Shown piece after piece: positions 1 through 8,650 of a stretch of 64,000 nt of DNA. Origin of the DNA: Limnohabitans sp. 63ED37-2 (lineage in GTDB: Bacteria > Pseudomonadota > Gammaproteobacteria > Burkholderiales > Burkholderiaceae_C); NCBI RefSeq assembly GCF_001412535.1, contig NZ_CP011774.1, forward strand, positions 305,501-369,500, in the 5' to 3' direction. The notes under the pieces were generated by a model that made no database searches, was not told where the DNA came from, and saw only the letters and a program-made list of their open reading frames with translations. The first letter of the stretch is position 1; each line of letters opens with the position of its first letter. Position numbers and translations under genes: made by a program.

Positions 1-905
1 GGGATGGCGCTTTCGGCCGCGTTTTGAGCCACCACTTCGGGCGACTTGACGGCTTTGGCGCATTCTTGTTGCAGCTTGGTGATGATTTCGGGTGGTGTGC
101 CTGCGCGGGCATGGATGCCGTACCACTGCACCGTTTCAAAGTCTTTGAAGCCCAATTCCTGCACCGTGGGCACGTCGGGCAAGACAGGGATACGTTCGGT
201 GGTGCCCACAGCAATGCAACGCACGGCACCGCTCTTGATGTGGGGCAACAGGGCAGGGGTGCCTGCTGAGAACAATTGGATGCGACCGGCCAGCACGTCG
301 TTGAGCGCTGGGCCTGTGCCGCGGTAGGGGATGTGGGTGACGAACATGCCGGTGGCCAGCTTGAGCGCTTCCATGGCCAGGTGGCCAGCGCTGGCGTTAC
401 CAGCAGAGGCGTAGTTCAACTGACCAGGACGGGCCTTGACGTAGGCGATCAAGGATTTCATGTCGGTGACTGGCACGTCTTTGTGAACCACAAACAAGCT
501 GGGCACACGCGAGAGCAGGGTGACAGGCACAAAGTCCTTGTTCACGTCGTAGCCGCTGTCGGGGTAAATCAGGGGGTTGACCGCCATCAGGCCGATGTGG
601 CTCATGATGATGGTGTAGCCGTCGGCCGGGGCACGGTGGAGTTCTTGCATGGCGGGCACGCCGCCGCCGCCGCCTTTGTTGTCAATGACAAAAGATGCAC
701 CCAATTGTTTGGTCAGCTGGGCAGCAATGCCACGGGCCACGATGCTGGAGGTGCCACCGGGGGCAAACGGGATGATCCAGCGGATGGGTTTGTTGGGCCA
801 GGCCGATTGGGCATGGCCCGAAACGCCCGTGGCGGCTAAGCCTGCTGCACCCATCCATTTGAGGTAGTCACGGCGCGGGATCAGAGGGGATTGGGAGTCT
901 TGCAT
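1..905 (-). CDS. Bug-family solute receptor (TctC-like), C-terminus cut by window edge
   Basis: Periplasmic substrate-binding receptor of the Bug/TctC family. I read it from an ATG at 905. The N-terminus carries a twin-arginine-like leader (RRDYLKWMGAAGLAATG), followed by mature sequence with the family-typical WPNKPIRWIIPFAPGG and later VPTVQELGFKDFE segments. About 301 codons are present; the family is usually about 320-330 residues, so only a short C-terminal piece should be missing. It lies 78 bases downstream of tctA on the same strand, so it is probably the last gene of the tct operon and a second receptor beside the one at 2993-3967. The ligand is unknown; carboxylates are typical of the family. 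Confidence 0.88.
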   Translation of the reverse strand, partial: MQDSQSPLIPRRDYLKWMGAAGLAATGVSGHAQSAWPNKPIRWIIPFAPGGTSSIVARGIAAQLTKQLGASFVIDNKGGGGGVPAMQELHRAPADGYTIIMSHIGLMAVNPLIYPDSGYDVNKDFVPVTLLSRVPSLFVVHKDVPVTDMKSLIAYVKARPGQLNYASAGNASAGHLAMEALKLATGMFVTHIPYRGTGPALNDVLAGRIQLFSAGTPALLPHIKSGAVRCIAVGTTERIPVLPDVPTVQELGFKDFETVQWYGIHARAGTPPEIITKLQQECAKAVKSPEVVAQNAAESAI

Positions 906-983
906 GTCTGTGAGCTCGGTATGTCAAAAATGAACCCGTATCAAAGCAAAAAAAACGATGCATTTGAAGCGGGTAATTACGGA

Positions 984-2480
984 TCAAGACTTGGCACCGC
1001 GGCGAAATTGTCGCCAAAGTGTCGGAACGATCAGCAGCAGGACGGCCACCGCCATGAGGCTGCCTGACAAAGGCCGCGTGAAGAAGGTGGACCAGTCGCC
1101 CTGGCTGATGGTCAGTGCCTGGCGCATGGATTGCTCGCCCAGCGGCGCCAGGATCAGGCCCACGATGAGAGGGGCCGCCGGAAAGTCAAAGCGGCGCATG
1201 ATGTAACCCAGCAAGCCGAAGACAAACAACAAGCCCACGTTGAACACCGAGTTGCCCGCGCCGTAAACACCCGCGGTGGAGATCACGATGATGCCGGCAT
1301 AGAGCCATGGCGGCGGGATCTTGAGCAGCTTGACCCACAAACTCACCAGAGGCAGGTTGAGCACCAGCAAGATCACGTTGCCGATGTAGAGGCTGGCGAT
1401 CAGTGTCCAGACCAAGCCGCTTTGTTGGCTGAACAGCTGTGGGCCGGTCTGGATGCCGTAGCCTTCAAAGGCCGACAGCATGATGGCGGCGGTGGCCGAG
1501 GTGGGGATGCCCAAGGTCAGCAGGGGCATCAACACGCCTGCAGCGGCGGCGTTGTTGGCGGCTTCGGGGCCTGCCACGCCTTCGATCGCGCCATGGCCAA
1601 ATTCTTCGGGGTGTTTGGAGAGTTTTTTCTCGGTGTAGTACGACAGCAATGTGGGCAATTCGGCCCCGCCTGCGGGCATGGCACCAATGGGAAAGCCAAA
1701 GAACGCGCCACGGAACCAGGCTTTCCAGGAACGCGCCCAGTCACTCTTGCTCATCCACAGGCTGCCCGTCAATTTCATGACTTCGCCACCTTTGGACTCG
1801 CGCCCCTGCCAAGCCAGGTACAGCGCCTCGCCCACCGCAAACAAGCCCACAGCGGCCACGGTCACTTCGATGCCGTCCAGCAATTCGGGGCGGCCAAAAG
1901 TGAATCGGGGCTGCCCGGTTTGCAGGTCCACACCCACCATGCCCAGCAGCAAGCCCAGGCCCAAAGCGACCAGGCCGCGCAACATGGAGTTGCCCAGCAC
2001 GGCCGAGACCGCCACCACCGACAGCACCATCAGGCTGAAGTATTCGGCTGGGCCAAAGGCCAAAGCAGCTTCGACCACCCAAGGGGCCACAAAAGTCAAA
2101 GCCAAGGTGCCGATGGTGCCCGCCACAAAGCTGCCGATGGCGGCTGTGGCCAGGGCTTGACCCGCTCGGCCCCGTCGGGCCATTTTGTTGCCCTCGAGCG
2201 CTGTGACCACCGCCGCCGACTCACCCGGTGTGTTGAGCAAAATGGAGGTGGTGGAGCCGCCGTAAGCCGCGCCGTAGTAGATGCCCGCGAACATGACAAA
2301 CATGCTGGTGGCGGGCACATGGTAGGTCAGGGGCAGCAGCAAGGCAATGGTCAGCGCTGGGCCAATGCCGGGCAGCACGCCCACGAGCGTGCCAACAAAG
2401 CAGCCCACAAAGCCCCACATCAAGGTGGTGGGCTGCAAGGCAATGGCAAAGCCGCCCATCAGGGCGTTAAAAGCTTCCAT
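984..2480 (-). CDS. tctA: Tripartite tricarboxylate transporter large permease TctA
   Basis: Large membrane subunit (498 aa, usual family length about 500) of a tripartite tricarboxylate transporter, which imports carboxylates together with a periplasmic receptor and the small subunit TctB. The protein is hydrophobic throughout. It shows the TctA signatures PGIGPAL (residues about 37-43) and GGSTTSILLNTPGE (about 74-87), plus a repeated PxxG-type segment in the second half (IPTSATAAIMLSAFEGYGI). It follows tctB after 51 bases and precedes a second Bug receptor gene, in the common order tctC-tctB-tctA. Substrate specificity cannot be read from the sequence. Confidence 0.95.
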   Translation of the reverse strand: MEAFNALMGGFAIALQPTTLMWGFVGCFVGTLVGVLPGIGPALTIALLLPLTYHVPATSMFVMFAGIYYGAAYGGSTTSILLNTPGESAAVVTALEGNKMARRGRAGQALATAAIGSFVAGTIGTLALTFVAPWVVEAALAFGPAEYFSLMVLSVVAVSAVLGNSMLRGLVALGLGLLLGMVGVDLQTGQPRFTFGRPELLDGIEVTVAAVGLFAVGEALYLAWQGRESKGGEVMKLTGSLWMSKSDWARSWKAWFRGAFFGFPIGAMPAGGAELPTLLSYYTEKKLSKHPEEFGHGAIEGVAGPEAANNAAAAGVLMPLLTLGIPTSATAAIMLSAFEGYGIQTGPQLFSQQSGLVWTLIASLYIGNVILLVLNLPLVSLWVKLLKIPPPWLYAGIIVISTAGVYGAGNSVFNVGLLFVFGLLGYIMRRFDFPAAPLIVGLILAPLGEQSMRQALTISQGDWSTFFTRPLSGSLMAVAVLLLIVPTLWRQFRRGAKS

Positions 2481-2531
2481 GGGAAATCCGATCGAAAAAA
2501 CGTTGGGCGATGAAGCGAAGCAGAGACCGCT

Positions 2532-2996
2532 TCAAATCAACCAGGGCAGTGCAGGGCCCAAGCCCACGCCCAGCAATTGGGCAAACACAAACCAAAAGGT
2601 GCTGGCGATGGCGGCGCAGATCAGGGCCGATTTGAGGCCCAAGGGCGCATCAAACGCGCGTGCCACGCCCATGCCACACAGCGTGCCGGGGATCACAAAG
2701 CCCAAGGGAATCACCAAAACGATGAAGGCCACACCTCCGCCCAACAAGCTGAGGACCCGGGCATTGGCGCCAGGCAGGGGCGACTGGTCGGGTGCCTGGC
2801 TTTCATCGGTTTGGTGACCACGCCAAGCACTCACGCCGTACAACACGGCGAAAGCGCTCAGCGCAGCCACGATCACGCCCGGTGCCAGCACAGGACCCAC
2901 GGTCATCTGCATCATGGATTCGGGGATGACCGTGACTTGCCAGGCGGCCACCCCGCAAAGGGCGGCCAGCAAGAAGGCAACGCGAAGAGGCGTCAT
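2532..2996 (-). CDS. tctB: Tripartite tricarboxylate transporter small permease TctB
   Basis: Small membrane subunit of the tct transporter, 154 aa. It has about four hydrophobic segments: an N-terminal helix (LRVAFLLAALCGVAAWQV), one near residues 35-55, and two in the second half (LLGGGVAFIVLVIPLGFVIPG and SALICAAIASTFWFVFAQLLG). Its ATG overlaps the stop codon of the upstream receptor gene (ATGA arrangement at 2993-2996), which suggests translational coupling. Position between receptor and TctA matches classical tctCBA operons. TctB sequences are poorly conserved, so context supports the call as much as sequence does. Confidence 0.9.
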   Translation of the reverse strand: MTPLRVAFLLAALCGVAAWQVTVIPESMMQMTVGPVLAPGVIVAALSAFAVLYGVSAWRGHQTDESQAPDQSPLPGANARVLSLLGGGVAFIVLVIPLGFVIPGTLCGMGVARAFDAPLGLKSALICAAIASTFWFVFAQLLGVGLGPALPWLI

Positions 2997-3967
2997 GCCA
3001 GGCCCAGCTCTTTCATCAGGACGATTTTTTCTTCGATGTCTTTGCCCAGGTCGCGCTCAAAGGGACGCTCGGTCATGAAGGCGTCGGTCCACTTGCGTGT
3101 TTCCAATTCTTGCTTCCAAGGCGCCGAAGCGTTGAGCTTGGTCACAAAGTCGATCATGGCTTCGCGTTGGGCGGCCGTGATGCCGGGGGGGGCAAACACA
3201 CCGCGCCAGTTCGATTCGGTCACGTTGATGCCCAACTCGCTCAGTGTGGGGACATTCACGCCAGGGATGCGGCGCTTGCCGGACACAGCCAGCGGGATCA
3301 TGCGACCGGCTTTGATTTGTTCTTCAAATTCCGAGTAGCCCGAGATACCAGCAGACACTTGACCACCCAAAATCGCGGCGTTGGCGGGGCCGCCGCCAGC
3401 AAACGCCACGTAAGCGGCTTCGCGGGGGTTTTTGCCCAGGGCCTTGATCAGCATGCCCAAAATCAGGTGGTCGGTGCCGCCAGCGCTGCCGCCTGCGACC
3501 GAGACGGCCTTGGGGTTGGCCTTGAGGGCGGCTTCGAGTTCTTTCCAGGTTTTGATCTTGCCGTTGGCAGGCACCACAATCACGCCAGCTTCTTCGGTCA
3601 GGCGAGCGATTGGGGTCACGTCTTTGATGGTGACGGGGCTCTTGTTGGCAATGCCCGCACCGATCATGACCGAGCCGCCCACCATGAGCGTGTTGCCCTG
3701 GCCTTTGCGCTGGTTCACAAAGCGGGGCAGACCCACCATGCCGCCAGCACCGCCGACGTTTTCAAACTGCATGGTGCCGACCAGGCCTGCGGCCTTGGCG
3801 GCACGCTCCATGGCGCGGGCGGTGCCGTCCCAGCCGCCACCGGGTGCTGCGGGCACGAACATGTTGATGCTGGCGATCAGGGGTTTGGCCTGGGCCCAGG
3901 CGGGCAGGGTGAACGAAGCACCAGCGGCAGCGCCGAGGGCGAGGAAGTCGCGTTTGGAAATGGACAT
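2993..3967 (-). CDS. tctC: TctC periplasmic tricarboxylate-binding receptor
   Basis: Periplasmic receptor of the tct transporter, 324 aa. The ATG at 3967 is chosen over upstream in-frame codons because a strong GGAGACC ribosome binding site precedes it and a clean export leader follows (KRDFLALGAAAGASFTLPAWAQA). The mature protein has the Bug/TctC hallmarks FVPAAPGGGWDGTARAM and VGGAGGMVGLPRF near the N-terminus. It is the first gene of the operon and diverges from the response regulator gene at 4104. In the family the receptor also signals ligand presence to the TctE-type kinase; whether that happens here is inference. Confidence 0.93.
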   Translation of the reverse strand: MSISKRDFLALGAAAGASFTLPAWAQAKPLIASINMFVPAAPGGGWDGTARAMERAAKAAGLVGTMQFENVGGAGGMVGLPRFVNQRKGQGNTLMVGGSVMIGAGIANKSPVTIKDVTPIARLTEEAGVIVVPANGKIKTWKELEAALKANPKAVSVAGGSAGGTDHLILGMLIKALGKNPREAAYVAFAGGGPANAAILGGQVSAGISGYSEFEEQIKAGRMIPLAVSGKRRIPGVNVPTLSELGINVTESNWRGVFAPPGITAAQREAMIDFVTKLNASAPWKQELETRKWTDAFMTERPFERDLGKDIEEKIVLMKELGLA

Positions 3968-4103
3968 GCAGGTCTCCTGTGTGAAAATAAAAACACCACT
4001 GCTCGGCGCAAACCATGAGCAGATGACACGATTTTGGTGCCGCACCGGGCGTCAAGCTGTCAATCACCTGTCAAATCCATTCAGTGAATACCCTCAAAGC
4101 GCT
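3968..4103. promoter_or_regulatory. Divergent control region between tctCBA and the tctDE-type genes
   Basis: 136 bases between the divergent starts of tctC and the response regulator gene. It must hold both promoters and probably the response regulator binding site. I could not pick a convincing -35/-10 pair or operator by eye. Confidence 0.5.
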
Positions 4104-4811
4104 ATGACACCCCGAATCCTGCTGGTGGAGGACACCCCCGACATTGCGCTGTGGCTGGGCACGGCCTTGCGACAGGGGGGCATGCAGGTCGAATTTGCCA
4201 CGGATGGCCATGCGGCCGAGCGCTGTCTTCAGACCGGTCATGGGTTTGATGCGGTGCTGCTGGATTTGCAGTTGCCCGGGCAAGATGGCTTGAGCGTGTT
4301 GCAGGACTTGCGTGCGCGGGGCGATGCGGTCCCGGTGCTGATTTTGACGGCGCGGGCCAGTGTGCCGGACCGGGTGCTGGGCCTGAACATGGGGGCCGAC
4401 GACTATTTGCCCAAGCCCTTTGATTTGAGCGAACTAGAAGCCCGTTTGCAGGTCTTGCTGCGTCGCCATGGCCGCGCCAAAACCAACACATTGCGTTGGG
4501 GGCCGCTGGAGATGGCGCCTGAAACCAGCACCGTCTGGTGGCACGGCCAGGTGCTCGCCTTGACCCAGCGCGAGGCGGCCGCCTTGCGTGTGCTCTTGTC
4601 GTCGCCCCAGCGCACCGTCAGCAAGGAGCAGCTGCATGCCGACGTGTTTGCCGATGAGGCCACCGGACTGGACGCGGTGGAGGTGCTGATTTACCGCCTG
4701 CGCAAAAAAATCGAGGCGGCAGCGGCCGCATCGGGGGGCTCGTCCGAGGTGGTGATCTCCACCTTTCGCGGCATGGGCTACATGCTGACTTCACCTTTGG
4801 GGTCGGCATGA
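4104..4811 (+). CDS. tctD: OmpR-family response regulator (TctD-like)
   Basis: DNA-binding response regulator, 235 aa. The receiver domain runs over residues 1-115, with acidic residues ED at 9-10, the phospho-acceptor aspartate 54 in VLLDLQLPG and the conserved lysine 104 in YLPKPFD. A winged-helix output domain follows, with the recognition-helix region AVEVLIYRLRKKIE. The ATG at 4104 is the first codon that leaves a normal receiver start (TPRILLVED); upstream in-frame sequence is antisense to tctC. It overlaps the kinase gene by ATGA at 4808-4811. Divergence from tctC suggests it activates the transporter in response to carboxylates, as known for TctD of enterobacteria. Confidence 0.93.
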   Translation: MTPRILLVEDTPDIALWLGTALRQGGMQVEFATDGHAAERCLQTGHGFDAVLLDLQLPGQDGLSVLQDLRARGDAVPVLILTARASVPDRVLGLNMGADDYLPKPFDLSELEARLQVLLRRHGRAKTNTLRWGPLEMAPETSTVWWHGQVLALTQREAAALRVLLSSPQRTVSKEQLHADVFADEATGLDAVEVLIYRLRKKIEAAAAASGGSSEVVISTFRGMGYMLTSPLGSA

Positions 4812-6220
4812 GGTTGGACCATGGGCATTCGGGCCGAGCCGTGGCGTCCTTGCGCAGGCGCTTGCTCAGCTGGATCTTGCTGCCCTTGACCGGCTTGATT
4901 GGCGTGAATGCTTGGGTCGGGTATGGCAACGCGGTGGAGGCCGCCAATGAGGCTTATGATCGCTCCTTGTACCTGGCTGCACGAACGCTGGCCGAAGAGC
5001 TGTCTTGGCAGGACGGACGGCTGCAGTTGGACGTGATGAAGGCGGCGGGTTATTTGTTCGAGAACCATACCGGCTCACGTTTGTTTTACAAAGTGACCAC
5101 GCCCGCTGGCCAGTGGCTGGCAGGGGTTGCCGCTTTGCCTGATGCGCCTGTGCGCACGCAGTCGGCGGTCAAGTACTTTGCCCTGGTGCAGTTTGACGAC
5201 GGGGTGTACCTGAACCAGCCTGTGCGATTGGCGCAGCTCACGCACGTCATGGAAGACGCCAGCTTGAGCGAGCCGCTGATCAAGATCACCGTCGCTGAAA
5301 CCATGGAAGCGAGGCAACAGCTGATCCAGCATATTTTGTGGGACACCTTGGGCAGCCAAGGCCTGCTGCTGTTGGCGGCTGCCTTGTTGGTGGTCTGTGG
5401 CGTGCAGCGCGGCATTCGGCCGCTGGAGTCGTTTCGCCGTCAACTGGCGAACAAAGCCGACGATGATTTCTTGCCCATCCAGCCGCCGGACTTGCCACGC
5501 GAGTTGCGGCCCCTGATCGATACGCTCAACAGCTACTTGGAGCGCTTGGGCCGCCTGATCGATATCCGCAAACGCTTTTTGGACAATGCCGCGCACCAAC
5601 TGCGCACACCGCTCACGGCCCTGAAAACACAGCTGGCATTGGCCCAGCGCAATGCCGAGCCCGAACAGGCCCAAGCGCTCTTGTCAGCAGCGCGGCAAAC
5701 CACCGATGACGCGGTGCGCCTGACCGAGCAACTCTTGGCCATGACCCGGGTGGAGCATGCGCGTGAGATGCACAGCCCGCACACCGTGGACTTGGTGGAT
5801 TTGGCTCGCCGGGTCACGCAAGAGCATTTGATGCGGGCCCACCAATTGGGTGATGACCTGGGCTTGGAGGTGCAAGTGGCGCAGTGCGAGGTGCAGGGCG
5901 TGGACCTGTTGCTGCACGAGGCACTGAGCAACCTGATCGACAACGCTATTCACCACGGCCCGGTGGGCACCCACATCACGGTGCGGGTGGGTGAGTCTTG
6001 GCTGGAAGTGCAAGACGATGGGCCGGGCATTGCGCTCGAGCACCAGGCCCATGTGTTCGAGCGTTTTTACCGAGCGGCCCCATCGGGTGTGAATGGCAGT
6101 GGCCTGGGGTTGGCCATCGTCAAGGAAATCGCCAACCAGCACGGGGCTGTGATGTCGTTGATCAGCCCGCTCGAGAACGGGCGGGGAACCCGGATCCGCA
6201 TGGCCTGGCCTAAGCGCTGA
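4808..6220 (+). CDS. tctE: Sensor histidine kinase (TctE-like)
   Basis: Membrane sensor kinase, 470 aa, partner of the preceding response regulator. A first transmembrane helix (about residues 19-38) is followed by a periplasmic TctE-type sensing region and a second helix (about 180-197, LLLLAAALLVVCGV). The cytoplasmic part has the dimerisation/phosphoacceptor helix FLDNAAHQLRTPLTALK with histidine 263, then the ATPase boxes LIDNAIHHG, DDGPGI and GSGLGLAIVKEIA. Start coupling to the response regulator (ATGA) supports a single two-component operon. It ends 23 bases before the convergent hexR gene. Confidence 0.93.
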   Translation: MRLDHGHSGRAVASLRRRLLSWILLPLTGLIGVNAWVGYGNAVEAANEAYDRSLYLAARTLAEELSWQDGRLQLDVMKAAGYLFENHTGSRLFYKVTTPAGQWLAGVAALPDAPVRTQSAVKYFALVQFDDGVYLNQPVRLAQLTHVMEDASLSEPLIKITVAETMEARQQLIQHILWDTLGSQGLLLLAAALLVVCGVQRGIRPLESFRRQLANKADDDFLPIQPPDLPRELRPLIDTLNSYLERLGRLIDIRKRFLDNAAHQLRTPLTALKTQLALAQRNAEPEQAQALLSAARQTTDDAVRLTEQLLAMTRVEHAREMHSPHTVDLVDLARRVTQEHLMRAHQLGDDLGLEVQVAQCEVQGVDLLLHEALSNLIDNAIHHGPVGTHITVRVGESWLEVQDDGPGIALEHQAHVFERFYRAAPSGVNGSGLGLAIVKEIANQHGAVMSLISPLENGRGTRIRMAWPKR

Positions 6221-6243
6221 TGTGGGGCCCAGCGCCCCATGGC

Positions 6244-7089
6244 TCAGGTGTAACGTTTGCTGCTCAGGTTTTTCTTCATGTCGCGCAACACGGGCTGCAG
6301 TTCCTCGCCGATGCGTAAGGCCACGGTGGTGGCCAAGATGTCGATGATGAGCAGGTGCAGCAGGCGCGAGACCATGGGGCTGTATTTGTCGTAGCCCTCG
6401 GGGTGGTCGGCCGTGAGGTGGATGTGCCCGGCGCTGGCCAGAGGCGAGCCGCTGGCGGTGATGACGATGGTGGTGGCGCCTTGTTTTTTGGCGATATCGC
6501 AGGCGTCCATCAAGTCACGTGTGCGGCCCGAGTTGGAAATGATCACCGCGCAGTCACCCGGCTTGAGCATGGAGGCGCTCATGACCTGCATGTGGCCATC
6601 GCTGTAGGCGATGGCGTTCACACCCAGGCGGAAGAATTTGTGTTGTGCGTCTTGCGCCACGATGCCGGAATTGCCCACGCCGTAAAACTCGATGCGGCGG
6701 TTGGTTTTTTGCGTGGCGGCCAGTGCTTGTGCGGCATGCTCCAGCGCGAAAGAGCTGGCATCGTTGCGGTACTTCAAAAACGCGGCCACGGTGTTGTCAA
6801 TGACTTTGACCGCGATGTCGCTGGTTTTGTCGTCCACATCCACGCTGCGGTGAATGAAGGGCACACCTTCACTCACACTGCCGGCCAGCTTGAGTTTGAA
6901 GTCGGACAAACCGTCGTAACCCACACTGCGGCAAAAGCGCACCACGGTGGGTTTGCTCACATGCGCCCGGTCGGCCAACTCCGTGACGGGCAAGTTGGCA
7001 AAGGCCCGTGGGTCGGCCAAGACCAGCTTGCCCACGCGTTGCTCGGCTGGAGCCAGGGAGGGCAAAGAGGCTTTGATGCGGTCGAGCAT
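6244..7089 (-). CDS. hexR: RpiR-family regulator HexR
   Basis: Transcriptional regulator of hexose catabolism, 281 aa. An N-terminal RpiR helix-turn-helix (NLPVTELADRAHVSKPTVVRFCRSVGYDG) precedes a SIS sugar-phosphate domain (about residues 120-260, with FYGVGNSGIVAQDAQHKF and ISNSGRTRDLMDACDIAKKQG). The start at 7089 is preferred because GGAGACACCCC lies directly upstream. It is 14 bases downstream of zwf on the same strand. HexR in proteobacteria binds 2-keto-3-deoxy-6-phosphogluconate and represses zwf and Entner-Doudoroff genes. The neighbourhood (zwf, tal, pgi) fits that role, and an inverted repeat at 8579-8608 is a candidate site. Confidence 0.92.
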   Translation of the reverse strand: MLDRIKASLPSLAPAEQRVGKLVLADPRAFANLPVTELADRAHVSKPTVVRFCRSVGYDGLSDFKLKLAGSVSEGVPFIHRSVDVDDKTSDIAVKVIDNTVAAFLKYRNDASSFALEHAAQALAATQKTNRRIEFYGVGNSGIVAQDAQHKFFRLGVNAIAYSDGHMQVMSASMLKPGDCAVIISNSGRTRDLMDACDIAKKQGATTIVITASGSPLASAGHIHLTADHPEGYDKYSPMVSRLLHLLIIDILATTVALRIGEELQPVLRDMKKNLSSKRYT

Positions 7090-7103
7090 GGGGTGTCTCC
7101 GGT

Positions 7104-8567
7104 TTAGATTTCTTCGGACCAGCAAAAGCCGTCACGGGCGATCATGGCGCTGGATGCGCTCGGCCCCCAGGTGCCCGCCGCATAGGGGCGGGGGCCCATG
7201 GTGTCGTTCTGCCAGTGCTGCAAGATCGGTTCGACCCAGCGCCAGGCTTCTTCTTGTTCGTCGCTGCGCACGAACAGGTTCAGTCGGCCGTCCAGCACAT
7301 CGAGCAGCAAGCGTTCGTAAGCGCCCACCCGCTGGCTGCCAAAGCGTTTGTCAAAGTCCAGGTCCAGGTGCACCGGGCTCAGGGTGGCGCCACCGCTGCC
7401 TTCGCCGCGTTTGCTTTGGCCTTGGGCAAACAGGTGCAACTCCAGCCCGTCTTTGGGTTGCAGGTGGATGACCAGTTTGTTGGCTTGGCCCAATGGGCTT
7501 TTGAAGATCTCGTGCGGCGTTTTTCGGAAATTGATCTCGATGTGTGCCTCACGCGAAGCCATGCGTTTGCCGGTACGGATGTAAAACGGCACGCCCGCCC
7601 AGCGCCAGTTGGCGATCTCGGTGCGCAGTGCCACAAAGGTTTCGGTGCTGCTGGTCGTGTTCACGCCGGGCTCCTCGCGGTAGCCGGGCACGGCCTGGCC
7701 AAACACATTGCCCGCGCTGTACTGACCGCGGATGACGTGTTGGCTCAGGGTCTCGGGTGTCCAGGGTTTCAGAGCACGCAGCACCTTGAGCTTTTCGTCG
7801 CGGATGGCGTCGGCATGGGCGTTGATCGGGGGCTCCATGGCAATCGCACACAGCAGTTGCAGTGCGTGGTTTTGCACCATGTCGCGCAGGGCGCCCGTGG
7901 TTTCGTAAAAGCCGCCGCGTTTTTCCACACCCAGCTCTTCGGACATGGTGATCTGGATGTTGGCGATGTGCTCGCGCCGCCACAAGGGCTCAAACAAGGC
8001 GTTGCCAAAGCGCAGCGCAAACAGGTTTTGCACCGCGGGCTTGCCCAGGTAGTGGTCGATGCGGAAGATTTGTTGCTCTTTGAAGACTTGGCCCACCGCT
8101 TGGTTGATGGCGCGGTTGGAGGCCAGGTCGTGGCCCAGGGGCTTTTCGAGCACGATGCGGGTTTTGGCAGTGTTCAGGCCGTTGGCGGCGAGTTGCTCGC
8201 AGACGGTGGTGAACAGGCTGGGCGCGGTGGACAAATACATCACCACGCTGTCGGTCTCGCGCTCGGCCAAACGGGCTGACAAGGCCGCATAGGACTCCGG
8301 CTTGGACAAGTCCATGCGCACGTAACACAGCAGGCTGGCAAAGCGGGCGAATTCTTCGCTGTTGGGCCGCTTGTCCCCGTCGACTTGGTCAAATCGAGAC
8401 TGAATTTGCTGGCGGTATTGTTCGTCGCTCAGATCGTCACGGCCCACACCGATGATGCGGCCCCCTTCAGGCAGACTGTCGTGGCGGTAGGCCTGAAACA
8501 GGGCAGGCATGAGTTTGCGCCAGACCAGATCGCCCGTGCCGCCAAAGAAAACCAAATCAAAAGCCAT
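7104..8567 (-). CDS. zwf: Glucose-6-phosphate 1-dehydrogenase
   Basis: Oxidises glucose 6-phosphate to 6-phosphogluconolactone with NAD(P)+, the entry step of the oxidative pentose phosphate and Entner-Doudoroff routes. The 487 aa length is normal. The N-terminal nucleotide-binding loop reads GGTGDLVWRKLMPALF (common form GASGDLxxRKL), and the catalytic/substrate motif DHYLGKPAVQNL is intact. The C-terminal substrate-binding part includes RTGKRM. It is transcribed with hexR and away from tal-pgi. The 83-base divergent gap carries an inverted repeat. Confidence 0.96.
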   Translation of the reverse strand: MAFDLVFFGGTGDLVWRKLMPALFQAYRHDSLPEGGRIIGVGRDDLSDEQYRQQIQSRFDQVDGDKRPNSEEFARFASLLCYVRMDLSKPESYAALSARLAERETDSVVMYLSTAPSLFTTVCEQLAANGLNTAKTRIVLEKPLGHDLASNRAINQAVGQVFKEQQIFRIDHYLGKPAVQNLFALRFGNALFEPLWRREHIANIQITMSEELGVEKRGGFYETTGALRDMVQNHALQLLCAIAMEPPINAHADAIRDEKLKVLRALKPWTPETLSQHVIRGQYSAGNVFGQAVPGYREEPGVNTTSSTETFVALRTEIANWRWAGVPFYIRTGKRMASREAHIEINFRKTPHEIFKSPLGQANKLVIHLQPKDGLELHLFAQGQSKRGEGSGGATLSPVHLDLDFDKRFGSQRVGAYERLLLDVLDGRLNLFVRSDEQEEAWRWVEPILQHWQNDTMGPRPYAAGTWGPSASSAMIARDGFCWSEEI

Positions 8568-8578
8568 GATGTTCTTGA

Positions 8579-8608
8579 GTTACATGAAAAATTGATTTGT
8601 AATGTAAC
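8579..8608. promoter_or_regulatory. Inverted repeat GTTACAT-N16-ATGTAAC, candidate HexR operator
   Basis: Perfect 7-base arms at 8579-8585 and 8602-8608, lying between the divergent zwf and tal genes. The right arm overlaps a plausible tal promoter: -35 TTGTAA at 8597-8602, a 17-base spacer and -10 GATAAT at 8620-8625. Placement suits a HexR site controlling both directions. The spacing is wider than the HexR palindrome I remember from gammaproteobacteria, so the assignment is tentative. Confidence 0.5.
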
Positions 8609-8650
8609 TTTGTTTCACGGATAATTCAAGCGACCTTTCAAATAAATGCC

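Noticed and set aside
1131..2513. 460-codon open frame antisense to tctA
   Set aside because: High-GC shadow frame; composition is Gln/His/Gly-rich without domains, while tctA on the other strand is a clear family member.
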